Assembly: GCF_000422885.1 (NCBI RefSeq)
Contig: NZ_AUGX01000028.1
Span: 1 to 64,000 of the forward strand
Direction of reading: 5' to 3'
Origin: Ottowia thiooxydans DSM 14619
GTDB lineage: Bacteria; Pseudomonadota; Gammaproteobacteria; Burkholderiales; Burkholderiaceae_C
Length of the DNA: 64,000 nucleotides
Part shown: one piece after another, positions 17,656 through 25,678 of the stretch
How the letters are laid out: each line of letters begins with the position of its first letter
Numbering within the stretch: position 1 is the first letter of the stretch
Position numbers and translations under genes: made by a program
The notes under the pieces: model-generated
Told to the model about the DNA's origin: nothing
What the model saw: only the letters and a program-made list of their open reading frames with translations
The model's database searches: none

Positions 17656-18015
17656 TTAGTTGATGTTCACGGAGTTCACGTTGGCCGTGCCGCCGATGGC
17701 GTTGATATTTTTGGCTTCGTTGTTCATCAGGGTGATCTCCGAGTCCCTGATCTTGGAGCCGGTGATGTTCACGGTGTTGACGTTGGCCACGCCTTCCATG
17801 GAGACCTCGGCGACCTTGATGCCTGCCTTGCCGCCGCCGGCTGTCACATCTGTGGCCTTGTTGCCCGACAGGATGATCTTGCTGTTGGTGATTTCCGAGC
17901 CAGCTGACCCTTTGCCAGAGAACAGGCCGGGAATCGTGACGTTGCCATTTTGGGCAAATGCCGTGCCGCAGGTCAATGCGAGAACGGTGATGGCGGCTGT
18001 AGCAATTTTTCGCAT
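17656..18015 (-). CDS. Small secreted repeat protein, possible major subunit
   Basis: A 119-residue protein with a clear signal peptide (MRKIATAAITVLALTCGTA, cleavage AFA-QN). The 98-residue mature chain consists of the same repeat as the giant protein: EITNSKIILSGNKATDV, ANVNTVNITGSKIRDSE and TANVNSVNIN. It is rich in Asn, Ile, Val and Gly and has no cysteine, like curli subunits. It is the first gene of the minus-strand set, directly behind the AT-rich control region and ahead of a possible attenuating hairpin, consistent with the most abundant product. Function inferred. Confidence 0.7.
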   Translation of the reverse strand: MRKIATAAITVLALTCGTAFAQNGNVTIPGLFSGKGSAGSEITNSKIILSGNKATDVTAGGGKAGIKVAEVSMEGVANVNTVNITGSKIRDSEITLMNNEAKNINAIGGTANVNSVNIN

Positions 18016-18391
18016 AATCGTGATCCTTCGAGGTTGGAGGTTGAAAACTGAAAGAGAATTGCAGCCGCATTCGGCTTGCGGAAGTGATTCTCGTCAACAG
18101 CTGGCATGGTGTACGTAAAGAAAAGTTCCGTAAGTAATCTGACACAGCCGCGTCATAAAATCATTTTTTCACGGCAATCCTTGCTGTAAAGCTATAATAT
18201 TAATAGCGTAGCGTGTCTGCATCAGCTGAATTTAGGTAAACATGCTTACGATAGGAATCAATTGAAATCAAATGAGAGGTTTAAATAAATTTGGTAACTT
18301 TTAAATATTCTTAGTCTATTTGGGAATTTATCTCTGAGCTTATATGATTCACTGAAAAGCTAATTTTCAATATTCACAAGTGCGGAGATCC
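18016..18391. promoter_or_regulatory. AT-rich divergent control region
   Basis: 376 bases between the first gene of the CsgG-like locus (minus) and a lipoprotein gene (plus). From about 18120 to 18375 the sequence is strikingly AT-rich for this genome, with TATAATATTAATA at 18193-18205 and several A/T tracts. Such DNA is typical of H-NS-like silencer binding and of promoters of surface-structure genes. Exact promoter boxes could not be fixed. Confidence 0.55.
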
Positions 18392-19024
18392 ATGCATATT
18401 GCATTCACAAAACTGAGATATTTATTGAATATAGGAGTCATGGTTTCAGCTGCCGGCGTGCTGAGTGCATGCTCACCTGGTTCCTCTGATGGACGGAACA
18501 TCACCTATCCGAGTGACGGACAGATCAGTGCCGCTCTGGATGCGCAGTTAGCCGGTGACCCTAATAGTGCTTCCGCGCGTGAATTGATACAGTCTCTGGG
18601 AGGCGAGAAGGGCAAGCTGAAGTATTCCATCCAGCAGGTGATCTATCGCGAACCTGCTTTTGAGGTTCACTATGACGCCGCTCTTGTCATGGCCCAGGCC
18701 GGTGAGCAGAGTCTGGAGGCGCTCTATTCGCGCATGATCCCCGAGGAGGTGAGAGCCAAGCTGCCGAATTCGACGCTGGCTGCCTACACCGATTGGCTCA
18801 ACAACCACGCGCAGGAGCTTCTGAAAGACCCCGCCCAGAAAGCGCAGGGCGCCGCGCTGACCAGCACCATGACTGCTCTGGGCAAGTGTTACGGTGGCGT
18901 CAAACCCGGCGAAGAAGTTGTCGTGATGAAAGGTCTCGGAGCGCATCTTCTGCCTGAGCGCAAAGGGCTGTTTGCAGAAAAGCTTGCCATGCCGAATGCG
19001 ACTGTGAACTGCCTGCCGATCTGA
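18392..19024 (+). CDS. Lipoprotein of unknown function
   Basis: A 210-residue lipoprotein (lipobox VLSAC, Cys27). The ATG at 18392 is used; an in-frame GTG four codons upstream at 18380 is possible, but GGAGA at 18384-18388 fits the ATG. The mature part looks helical (REPAFEVHYDAALVMAQAGE, YTDWLNNHAQELLKDPAQK) and has two cysteines (GKCYGG and NCLPI). No family recognised. It is divergent from the small repeat gene across the AT-rich region, so it may belong to the same system. Confidence 0.65.
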   Translation: MHIAFTKLRYLLNIGVMVSAAGVLSACSPGSSDGRNITYPSDGQISAALDAQLAGDPNSASARELIQSLGGEKGKLKYSIQQVIYREPAFEVHYDAALVMAQAGEQSLEALYSRMIPEEVRAKLPNSTLAAYTDWLNNHAQELLKDPAQKAQGAALTSTMTALGKCYGGVKPGEEVVVMKGLGAHLLPERKGLFAEKLAMPNATVNCLPI

Positions 19025-19180
19025 GCGAGCCTGCGCCGCGCGGCCCTGTTTCGTTGTTTCTAGCGCACCGAGAGTTTGCCAGGGCTATCGCTGGCAGGCC
19101 CCCCCGGCCCTGGATTCGGCTGTTTCTCTGGGCCGCCAAGCTTCCAGGAAATATCAGCTGCCAGAACCCTGCCCGTGAGT

Positions 19181-20416
19181 TCAGATTACCCCTTGGTCCC
19201 GCAACTGATGCATGCGCTTTGCATCGCAATCGAGCAGCTGTTGCAACACTTGCTCGGTATGCTCTCCCAGCAGAGGAGGCGGCAGATCGGTGCGGACCGG
19301 GGTCTTCTCCAGCTTCAACGGGCTGCTGACCAGGGGCAAGTCCCCACGCAGCGGGTGTTTCCAGTGGGTGACCATGCCGCGTGCCTGAATGTGGGGGTCG
19401 GCAAACACTTCAGCCAGGTTGTTGATCGCACCGCATGGCACCTTGGCGGCTTCCAGCGCCCCCAACCAGTCGGCTTTGGCGCGGGTCTTCATGATCTCTG
19501 TCAGAACGGGCACCAGCTCGGCCCGGTGCCGCACTCGGTCCTGGTTGCGGACATAACGCGGATCAGTGGCAAGGTCTGGCCGGCCTGCCACTTGGCAAAA
19601 CTTGGCATACTGGCCGTCGTTGCCCACCGCCAGGATGATGTGGTCCGCACTGCCGTCGGCCTTGGACGCGACTTCGAAGACCTGGTAGGGCACGATGTTC
19701 TGATGGGCATTGCCCATTCTTCCAGGCGGCTTGCCGCTCACCAGGTAGGTGGCGCCCAGGTTGGCCAACATCGCTGCCTGGGTATCGAGCAGGGCCATGT
19801 CGATAAACTGGCCCTCGCCGTGGCGTTCGGCATGACGCAGTGCCGCCAGAATGCCGACCGTGGCGTACATGCCGGTAAAGAGGTCCGACACCGCAACGCC
19901 CACTTTCTGCGGGCCTCCGCCCAAGTCGTCTCGCTCGCCAGTCACGCTCATGAGGCCCCCCATGCCCTGGATGGCATAGTCGTATCCAGCGCGGTCGGAA
20001 TACGGCCCTGTCTGGCCAAAACCAGTGAGGCTGCAATACACCAGGCGCGGGTTGATGCCCTTCAGGGTCTCGTAGTCGAGCCCATAGCGAGCCATGTCGC
20101 CGACCTTGAAATTTTCTATGAAGACGTCGCAGTGCTGGATCAGCTCCCGGATCAGCGCCTGGCCTTCAGGTTTGGCGATATCGCACGTGACGGAGCGCTT
20201 GTTGCGGTTGGCGCCAAGATAGTAGGCCGCCTCCTGAGATTCCTTGCCATCGTCTCCCGTCAGGAAGGGCGGCCCCCAGGTGCGCGTATCGTCGCCGGTG
20301 CCAGGCCGTTCGATCTTGATGACGTCAGCCCCTAAATCTGCCAAAGTTTGCGTGCACCAGGGGCCAGCCAGAACACGTGAAAGGTCGAGAACGCGAATGC
20401 CGTCGAGTGAATTCAT
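19181..20416 (-). CDS. CaiB/BaiF family CoA transferase
   Basis: A 411-residue family III CoA transferase, which moves CoA between carboxylic acids through an aspartyl-CoA intermediate. Typical segments are LDGIRVLDLSRVLAGPWCTQ, LGADVIKIERPGTGDDTR and KRSVTCDIAKPEGQALIREL; the conserved acidic residue lies in SDLFTGMYATVGILAAL. The ATG at 20416 starts at the conserved MNSLDGIRVLD; seven more codons are open upstream. It stands alone with no catabolic neighbours, so the acid substrate is unknown. Confidence 0.92.
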   Translation of the reverse strand: MNSLDGIRVLDLSRVLAGPWCTQTLADLGADVIKIERPGTGDDTRTWGPPFLTGDDGKESQEAAYYLGANRNKRSVTCDIAKPEGQALIRELIQHCDVFIENFKVGDMARYGLDYETLKGINPRLVYCSLTGFGQTGPYSDRAGYDYAIQGMGGLMSVTGERDDLGGGPQKVGVAVSDLFTGMYATVGILAALRHAERHGEGQFIDMALLDTQAAMLANLGATYLVSGKPPGRMGNAHQNIVPYQVFEVASKADGSADHIILAVGNDGQYAKFCQVAGRPDLATDPRYVRNQDRVRHRAELVPVLTEIMKTRAKADWLGALEAAKVPCGAINNLAEVFADPHIQARGMVTHWKHPLRGDLPLVSSPLKLEKTPVRTDLPPPLLGEHTEQVLQQLLDCDAKRMHQLRDQGVI

Positions 20417-20478
20417 TCCGCCATTGTGCACGCACATTCCAGACTGAGTGAAGACTCAGGGCATCGATAATCCACACC

Positions 20479-21036
20479 ATGTCTTTGATTTTTATGCGTA
20501 CTCCCCGGAACCGATGGACGGGCATACTTTTGTTGGCCCTGCTGAGTGCGGCCTGTAGCCCAACCCTGAATTGGCGGGACGCGCGCCTGGGCGATTCTGC
20601 GGTGGTGGCACTGCTGCCCTGCGAACCGGATCACGCGCAGCGCATCGTGCCGCTGGGAGGGGTGCCCAGGAATTTGACCATGGCAGGGTGCGAAGCCGGG
20701 GGAGCCACTTTTGCAGTCATGCTGGCCGAAGCACCCGCATCGCAGGCCAACGAGCTCCTGGCAGGCTGGCGCAGCGCAACATTGGCTAATATGAAGGCCG
20801 AGGACGTTCAAAAGCAGCCTTTCCTGCCGCGTGGAGCGCTCGCCTTGCCAGAATCGGTGCGTATCTCGGCCCGCGGTCATCGTGCAGGCGGGGAGGCAGT
20901 GCAGGCGCAAGCAGTCTGGCTGTCACGGATTGGCCCGGGCGGCCAAAATGCGCAGCTTGTGCACTTGGTGATGTATTCAGAGCGTCCCATGCCCGAAGCT
21001 GCAGATACGTTCTTCAGCGGCCTCAAGCTTCAATGA
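20479..21036 (+). CDS. Lipoprotein of unknown function
   Basis: A 185-residue probable lipoprotein (hydrophobic ILLLALLSAAC, Cys26). The mature part has LPCEPDHAQRIVPLGG and a later VVW-free beta-rich region (AVWLSRIGPGGQNAQLVHLV). No family recognised. It is divergent from the CoA transferase, with 62 bases between starts. The stop is followed immediately by a CACG tandem repeat. Confidence 0.6.
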   Translation: MSLIFMRTPRNRWTGILLLALLSAACSPTLNWRDARLGDSAVVALLPCEPDHAQRIVPLGGVPRNLTMAGCEAGGATFAVMLAEAPASQANELLAGWRSATLANMKAEDVQKQPFLPRGALALPESVRISARGHRAGGEAVQAQAVWLSRIGPGGQNAQLVHLVMYSERPMPEAADTFFSGLKLQ

Positions 21037-21074
<38 letters not shown>

Positions 21075-21215
21075 TGCCGGCGGAAGTTGCTTTTTCCCAA
21101 TGGCGCATGAAGTCTTGCCGTATCTGCTCGCACACGGCGGATAATCAGGTTCCATGAGTCACGTGCTTTCCTTCATCTTGCCTTTCAGCCGCTACGGTCG
21201 GCGCCCGGCCCCGGC

Positions 21216-21665
21216 ATGAACGGCATTCTGTTGATTGCGCACTCGCCGCTGGCCAGTGCCCTGCGGCAATGTGCTCTCCACGTATTTCCTGACGCGGAGT
21301 CCAGCATTGCCGCGCTGGACGTGCACCCCAATACACCACCTGATGAGACGCTGGCCGCCGCGCGCCTTATGCTGGAGCAGCTTCAAACCAAAAGTACACT
21401 GGTTCTGTCCGACGTGTTCGGCGCGACGCCCTGCAATGTGGCGCAACGACTGGTGGAAGGCAGCCCCAGTGTGCGGCTGATGGTTGGCGTCAACCTACCC
21501 ATGTTGCTGCGTGCCGTGTGTTACCGCCAGGAGCCCTTAGATGCGCTGGTGGTACGCGCACAAGCCGGCGGCACGCAGGGCATCATGTCTGTGGCGACCA
21601 CAGCACCGCAGAACCAGCCCCGAAGAGCAACCAATGATCAAGAACGATACGACCATCAGCAATAA
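21216..21665 (+). CDS. Mannose-type PTS EIIA component
   Basis: A 149-residue EIIA of the mannose/fructose family (PF03610). The early NGILLIAHSPLASAL contains the phosphorylated histidine (His9), and LVLSDVFGATPCNVAQRL is the conserved core. No sugar permease is near, as in many betaproteobacteria where this EIIA-HPr-EI set is thought to be regulatory, for example in carbon storage. The HPr gene starts inside it (32-base overlap), so the pair is coupled. A weak promoter-like pair (TTGCCG at 21115, GATAAT at 21140) lies upstream. Confidence 0.9.
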   Translation: MNGILLIAHSPLASALRQCALHVFPDAESSIAALDVHPNTPPDETLAAARLMLEQLQTKSTLVLSDVFGATPCNVAQRLVEGSPSVRLMVGVNLPMLLRAVCYRQEPLDALVVRAQAGGTQGIMSVATTAPQNQPRRATNDQERYDHQQ

Positions 21666-21903
21666 GCTCGGCCTGCATGCCCGGGCCTCGGCCAAACTAA
21701 CCAAGCTTGCAGGCAGTTTTCCTTGTGAAGTATGGCTTTCCAAGGGCGAACGCCGTGTCAACGCCAAGAGCATCATGGGTGTGATGATGCTCGCAGCCGG
21801 CGTGGGCAGTGTCATCACTGTGGAAACCGACGGCGCGCAGGAGCAGGAAGCGATGGACGCCTTGCTGGCGTTGATAGCCGATAAATTCGGCGAAGGACAA
21901 TGA
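21634..21903 (+). CDS. ptsH: HPr phosphocarrier protein
   Basis: An 89-residue HPr. His15 in NKLGLHARASAKL takes phosphate from EI, and Ser46 in NAKSIMGVMMLAAG is the position phosphorylated by HPr kinase where that enzyme exists. The ATG at 21634 is chosen on family length; the frame is open upstream to 21541. It overlaps the EIIA gene by 32 bases and precedes ptsI by 13 bases. Confidence 0.95.
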   Translation: MIKNDTTISNKLGLHARASAKLTKLAGSFPCEVWLSKGERRVNAKSIMGVMMLAAGVGSVITVETDGAQEQEAMDALLALIADKFGEGQ

Positions 21904-21916
21904 CGGAGAGCAACAG

Positions 21917-23665
21917 ATGACCTTTGCCGTCCATGGTCTGGCCGTTGCCCGTGGCATTGCCATTGGGCGGGCGGTACTGGTGGCCTCCAGTCGGGTGGAT
22001 GTCACGCACTACTTCATCCAGGCAGATCAGATCAAAAGCGAGTTGAAGCGACTTGGCGTGGCGCGCGATGCCGTGATCGAGGAGCTGCAGCGCTTGCAAA
22101 CCGACATGCCCAAGGACGCGCCGGTAGAGTTGGCGGCGGTGCTCGACGTGCATCTGATGCTGCTGCAAGACGAGACGCTGGTCGCAGGCGTGCGTCAGTG
22201 GGTGACGGAGCGACTCTATAACGCCGAATGGGCTCTGACGACGCAACTGGACATCATCTCCCGCCAGTTTGACGAGATGGAAGATTCGTACTTGCGAGAG
22301 CGCAAGGCAGATCTTGAGCAGGTGGTCGAGCGCGTGCTGCGGTATCTGAAGGGCGCGGCGCAGCCGGTGGCGGCACCGCCACCGCGCGCACCGCGTCAGC
22401 AGGATCTGTTGCTGGACGACACGCTGGATGTACCCCTGGTGCTCGTGGCACATGATTTGTCGCCAGCCGACATGCTGCAGTTCAAGAAGAGCCTGTTTGC
22501 CGGCTTTGTGACCGATGTGGGCGGCAAGACCAGCCACACCGCCATCGTGGCGCGCAGCATGGATATTCCCGCTGTGGTGGGCGCGCGCTCAGCCAGCTAT
22601 CTGGTGCGCCAGGACGACTGGGTGGTCATTGACGGCGACGCCGGGGTGATGATTGTCGACCCTTCGCCCATCATCCTGGCGGAATATGGATTCAAGCAGC
22701 GCCAGGGCGAACTGGAGCGCGGCCGCCTGGCGCGCCTGAAGAACACGCCATCGGTCACGCTGGACGGCCAGAAGGTGGAACTGCTGGTCAATATCGAACA
22801 ACCAGAGGACACTGCCGGCGCACTGGCGGTAGGGGCGGTGGGGGTAGGACTCTTCCGCAGCGAATTCCTGTTCATGGGCCGTGAAGGCCGCTTGCCAGAC
22901 GAAGAAGAGCAGTACCAGGCCTATCGGCAGGCCGTGGAAGGCATGAACGGTATGCCGGTGACCATTCGCACGGTGGACGTCGGGGCCGACAAGCCCCTGG
23001 ATAGCCGCCATGATGCGGCCCACCTCAACCCCGCACTGGGGCTGCGAGCCATCCGCTGGAGCCTGTCCGAGCCAGCCATGTTCCTGTCGCAGCTGCGTGC
23101 CATCCTGCGAGCGGCGGCGCACGGCCAGGTGCACCTGCTGATCCCGATGTTGGCGCATGCCAACGAAATTCGACAGACGCTGGAGCTGATCGAGAGAGCG
23201 CGCGAGCAGCTCGACAAGCGGGGAGAAGTCCATGGGCCCATGAAGATTGGCGCCATGATCGAAGTGCCCGCCGCTGCCATGAGCTTGCCGCTGTTTTTCA
23301 AGTATTTCGACTTCCTGTCCATCGGTACCAATGATCTGATCCAGTACACGCTGGCCATTGATCGCGCCGACGAGTCTGTCGCGCATCTGTACGACCAGTT
23401 GCATCCGGCAGTGTTGCGCCTGGTGGCGAATACGATCGCCGCTGGCCAGGAAAAAGGCCGGCCGGTGAGCGTATGCGGCGAAATGGCGGGTGATCCCACC
23501 ATGACCCGTTTGCTGCTGGGTTTGGGGCTGCGCAGCTTTTCCATGCACCCGTCGCAAATCCTTGCGGTCAAACAGGAAATTCTGCGCGCCGATGCCGGCA
23601 AACTGCAAGCTTGGGCGCAAGCGGTGCTGGAAAGCGAAGAGCCGTCGACGCTGCTGCTGGAGTAA
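21917..23665 (+). CDS. ptsI: PTS enzyme I (PEP-protein phosphotransferase)
   Basis: A 582-residue enzyme I, full length. It transfers phosphate from PEP to HPr. The swivel domain carries GGKTSHTAIVARS with active His207, and the C-terminal TIM barrel has the PEP/Mg site (GLFRSEFLFM, PVTIRTVDVGADKPL, LSIGTNDLIQYTLAIDR) and VSVCGEMAGDP with the catalytic cysteine. It ends the EIIA-HPr-EI operon; an IS630-like element lies 17 bases past its stop, so the natural terminator was probably displaced. Confidence 0.96.
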   Translation: MTFAVHGLAVARGIAIGRAVLVASSRVDVTHYFIQADQIKSELKRLGVARDAVIEELQRLQTDMPKDAPVELAAVLDVHLMLLQDETLVAGVRQWVTERLYNAEWALTTQLDIISRQFDEMEDSYLRERKADLEQVVERVLRYLKGAAQPVAAPPPRAPRQQDLLLDDTLDVPLVLVAHDLSPADMLQFKKSLFAGFVTDVGGKTSHTAIVARSMDIPAVVGARSASYLVRQDDWVVIDGDAGVMIVDPSPIILAEYGFKQRQGELERGRLARLKNTPSVTLDGQKVELLVNIEQPEDTAGALAVGAVGVGLFRSEFLFMGREGRLPDEEEQYQAYRQAVEGMNGMPVTIRTVDVGADKPLDSRHDAAHLNPALGLRAIRWSLSEPAMFLSQLRAILRAAAHGQVHLLIPMLAHANEIRQTLELIERAREQLDKRGEVHGPMKIGAMIEVPAAAMSLPLFFKYFDFLSIGTNDLIQYTLAIDRADESVAHLYDQLHPAVLRLVANTIAAGQEKGRPVSVCGEMAGDPTMTRLLLGLGLRSFSMHPSQILAVKQEILRADAGKLQAWAQAVLESEEPSTLLLE

Positions 23666-23691
23666 GGGGCTTCCAGCTTATTATTCCATTT

Positions 23692-24348
23692 CTAATTCAC
23701 AAGTGAATTTAAGAAGGCATCCCTGATCCAAGGCCAAGACACGATGGAGCGGACGGTGCTGGGGTTTTCTTCCAGAGTCTTCAGCGCCAGTTCGAGTTGA
23801 TCTTCCAAGGCCTCAAGACTGTTGAAAGCCCGGTTGTGGAAGAACTTCTCGCGCAGTTCATCCCAGACATGCTCGATCGGATTGAGCTCCGGTGCATACG
23901 CGGGTAATTTGAGCAGCAAGATGTTGTGTGGCGCCTTGAGTGCATCGCTGCGATGCCATCCCGCCCCGTCGATGACCATCACGATGTGCTTGTCGCGATG
24001 GCGTGCGGCGACTTCATCGAGAAACACCTGCATGCACTCGGTGTTCACGTGCGGCAAGATCAGACTGTCGAGCTCACCGGTGCACACATCCACTGCTCCG
24101 TAAGCGTACGTGTATTCATGCGTCAGCATGCCTTGGCACAGTGGGCGCACCGGCCTTGGCGCCCAGCACCGACGCACGTCCGAGATACGCCCAAAACGCG
24201 CCTCGTCCTGGAACATCAGCTTGAAGTCTTTGCCTTGGGCCCAGCCTTGCTTGATTTCGGCGAGCGTTTCGGGGAGTTTTTTTTCCACGCCTGCTGCGCT
24301 TGAGGATCGCTTTGTGGATGACGCTTGTCTGGACTCAGCTTTCTCCAA
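23692..24348 (-). CDS. IS630 transposase, C-terminal frame (DDE catalytic)
   Basis: The catalytic half. Read from the frameshift at about 24283 it has the DDE triad: first Asp in KLMFQDEARFGRI, second in VMVIDGAGWHRSD, and Glu in PAYAPELNPIEHVWDELREK. Intact with no internal stop, so the element may be active provided frameshifting works. The stretch upstream of the shift site up to 24348 is probably not translated on its own. Confidence 0.85.
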   Translation of the reverse strand: MEKAESRQASSTKRSSSAAGVEKKLPETLAEIKQGWAQGKDFKLMFQDEARFGRISDVRRCWAPRPVRPLCQGMLTHEYTYAYGAVDVCTGELDSLILPHVNTECMQVFLDEVAARHRDKHIVMVIDGAGWHRSDALKAPHNILLLKLPAYAPELNPIEHVWDELREKFFHNRAFNSLEALEDQLELALKTLEENPSTVRSIVSWPWIRDAFLNSLVN

Positions 24349-24776
24349 CCGTGACGGTGCAGCAAGTTGTAGGCCGATGCCAGCGCGACTTTGCGACCCA
24401 GGCGCTCATCTAGCGCGGCCTTGATCTGCCCCACCACCAGTACCCCGCCCAGTGCTGCTTGCTCAAGAAACGGCGCCAGAAACTCGCGCTCTTGCTCCTC
24501 GCTCATGTTCTGGCGCTTTCGCCCACCGGGGCCAGGCGCATCGGCGGCTCCGGCAATCTGGCCTTGCATGAAGCGCCTGCGCAATTGGCAGGCCCAGCCA
24601 GGCGAGACACCCAGCACCTGAGCCGTCTGATGCAAGCTCAGCCCACAGTCCAAAGGCAGCACCACTGACTGCGCCTGGCGTAGCTGCTCGATAGTCTTGG
24701 CTGCCCCAATGGCCTCGCGGGCCATCACCAACACCGCTTCATCTCCACTGGGTGGACGTGACATCACTCTCTCCAT
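24216..24776 (-). CDS. IS630 transposase, N-terminal frame (DNA-binding)
   Basis: 186 residues in the first transposase frame. It contains helix-turn-helix regions (LSLHQTAQVLGVSPGWACQL and the winged-helix part LGRKVALASAYNLLHRHGW) as in IS630 transposases. At 24276-24284 the minus strand has A8 followed by C, giving the classic slippery heptamer A-AAA-AAC in this frame. A -1 shift there joins the downstream DDE frame and gives a protein of about 360 residues; without it translation ends at 24216. Confidence 0.85.
   Translation of the reverse strand: MERVMSRPPSGDEAVLVMAREAIGAAKTIEQLRQAQSVVLPLDCGLSLHQTAQVLGVSPGWACQLRRRFMQGQIAGAADAPGPGGRKRQNMSEEQEREFLAPFLEQAALGGVLVVGQIKAALDERLGRKVALASAYNLLHRHGWRKLSPDKRHPQSDPQAQQAWKKNSPKRSPKSSKAGPKAKTSS
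24276..24284 (-). promoter_or_regulatory. Programmed -1 frameshift site
   Basis: Minus-strand A8C run containing A-AAA-AAC in the zero frame of the upstream transposase ORF. A -1 slip leads from TGG-AAA-AAA-AAC into GAA-AAA-AAA-CTC, the downstream frame. The alternative is a simple indel that broke the gene. Confidence 0.65.
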
Positions 24777-24917
24777 CGGTTGGAATGGTGAGATATTAAT
24801 ACATTAATGAAATGGAAATGGAATTAGGTAAAAACGAACTGAGCGACATGTCGTCGCTCAGTTCATGGGTAAAAGTCTGAGGTTTAATTTTGTCAGGGCG
24901 CCCAGCCGTGCAGCGTC

Positions 24918-25283
24918 CTAGCGGTTTTCCATCAGCACCGCCAACTCTCTGGTCAGCTTTTGCCATTGACTCCAGTCAGTGCTTGAGTGGTGGCCAGTCA
25001 ACGCGAGAAGCATCATGCCCTTGCCACAAGGCAGCAAGGTCAGGCGCCCCTTTTTGTGGATCATGACAGATGCTCTGAGACTTCCCAGCGTGTCGAATTG
25101 AGGGGCCAGTCGGTGGTACAGGCGCCAGTAGTCTGTGGCAGCTTCGGCAAAGGTGTGCACTTCGTCGATGGCGCCAGCGTGGCCCCAGACCATGCCAGCA
25201 TCAATCTCCACCAAGGCGCAACCGTCGACACCGGGCATGCTTGCCATGGTTTCCAAGGCCTGCTGCAAAAGCGCTTCCTTCAT
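24918..25283 (-). CDS. Roadblock/LC7-like protein
   Basis: A 121-residue protein with a roadblock-type layout: helix, then VDGCALVEIDAGMVWGHAG, then RASVMIHKKGRLTLLPCGKG. Such small proteins act as partners or GTPase-activating proteins for Ras-like GTPases. Its start overlaps the stop of the next roadblock gene (ATGA), so it is coupled to it. Less typical than its neighbour, so the family call is moderately sure. Confidence 0.65.
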   Translation of the reverse strand: MKEALLQQALETMASMPGVDGCALVEIDAGMVWGHAGAIDEVHTFAEAATDYWRLYHRLAPQFDTLGSLRASVMIHKKGRLTLLPCGKGMMLLALTGHHSSTDWSQWQKLTRELAVLMENR

Positions 25284-25678
25284 GCGGCCGCCAGGTTTTT
25301 TGCAAACTGAGCGACTTGGTAGGCCACTTGACCAAGAATCGCGTCTTCCCCAGCGATGACGCTGATCACGAGGTCAGCATCGTCGCGATAGATACTGTGG
25401 ACAATCACAAATCCCTGGTCTGTGTCGATCGTCACGCTTCGGCTGCGACCCAGATGGGCCTCGCTGGACACGACACCGCTGATGGCAAAGATGGAACTGG
25501 CCATGGCAGCCACACGTGTAGGGTCTCCGTGCTTCATGGCTGAGCCCACATCAAAGCCATCCACAGTGGCAACCACGACGGCGCTCACCCCTGAGATTTC
25601 TTGGAGTAGACGCTCTGACTCTTGCAAGATGAACGCTTTGGCGCTGGATGGCAATTCAAACGTCTTTCCCAATTTCAA
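25280..25678 (-). CDS. Roadblock/LC7 domain protein (MglB-like)
   Basis: A 132-residue roadblock protein: GVSAVVVATVDGFDVGSAM and RVAAMASSIFAISGVVSSEA are characteristic, followed by VTIDTDQGFVIVHSIYRDD. MglB, of the same fold, is the GAP of the polarity GTPase MglA. The start is a TTG at 25678 overlapping the GTPase stop as TTGA, an unusual start that suggests translation only as a coupled product of the GTPase gene. Confidence 0.85.
   Translation of the reverse strand: MKLGKTFELPSSAKAFILQESERLLQEISGVSAVVVATVDGFDVGSAMKHGDPTRVAAMASSIFAISGVVSSEAHLGRSRSVTIDTDQGFVIVHSIYRDDADLVISVIAGEDAILGQVAYQVAQFAKNLAAA

Larger units (their letters stand above)
23683..24824 (-). mobile_element. IS630-family insertion sequence
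   Basis: A 1.14-kb element bounded by imperfect inverted repeats: 23683 onward reads ATTCCATTTCTAATTCAC and the opposite end, read inward from 24824, ATTCCATTTCCATTTCAT. It carries one transposase split over two frames with a slippery site. IS630 elements target TA; a TA lies just outside the right end (24825-24826), while the left flank reads TT, so the duplication is unclear. Size and gene content fit the family. Confidence 0.8.

Noticed and set aside
19076-20335. 419-codon plus-strand open frame over the CoA transferase
   Set aside because: The minus strand encodes a clear CaiB/BaiF protein; the plus frame has no domain and is a high-GC antisense artefact.
22589-23620. 343-codon minus-strand frame over ptsI
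   Set aside because: Enzyme I motifs are intact on the plus strand; this frame is a shadow.
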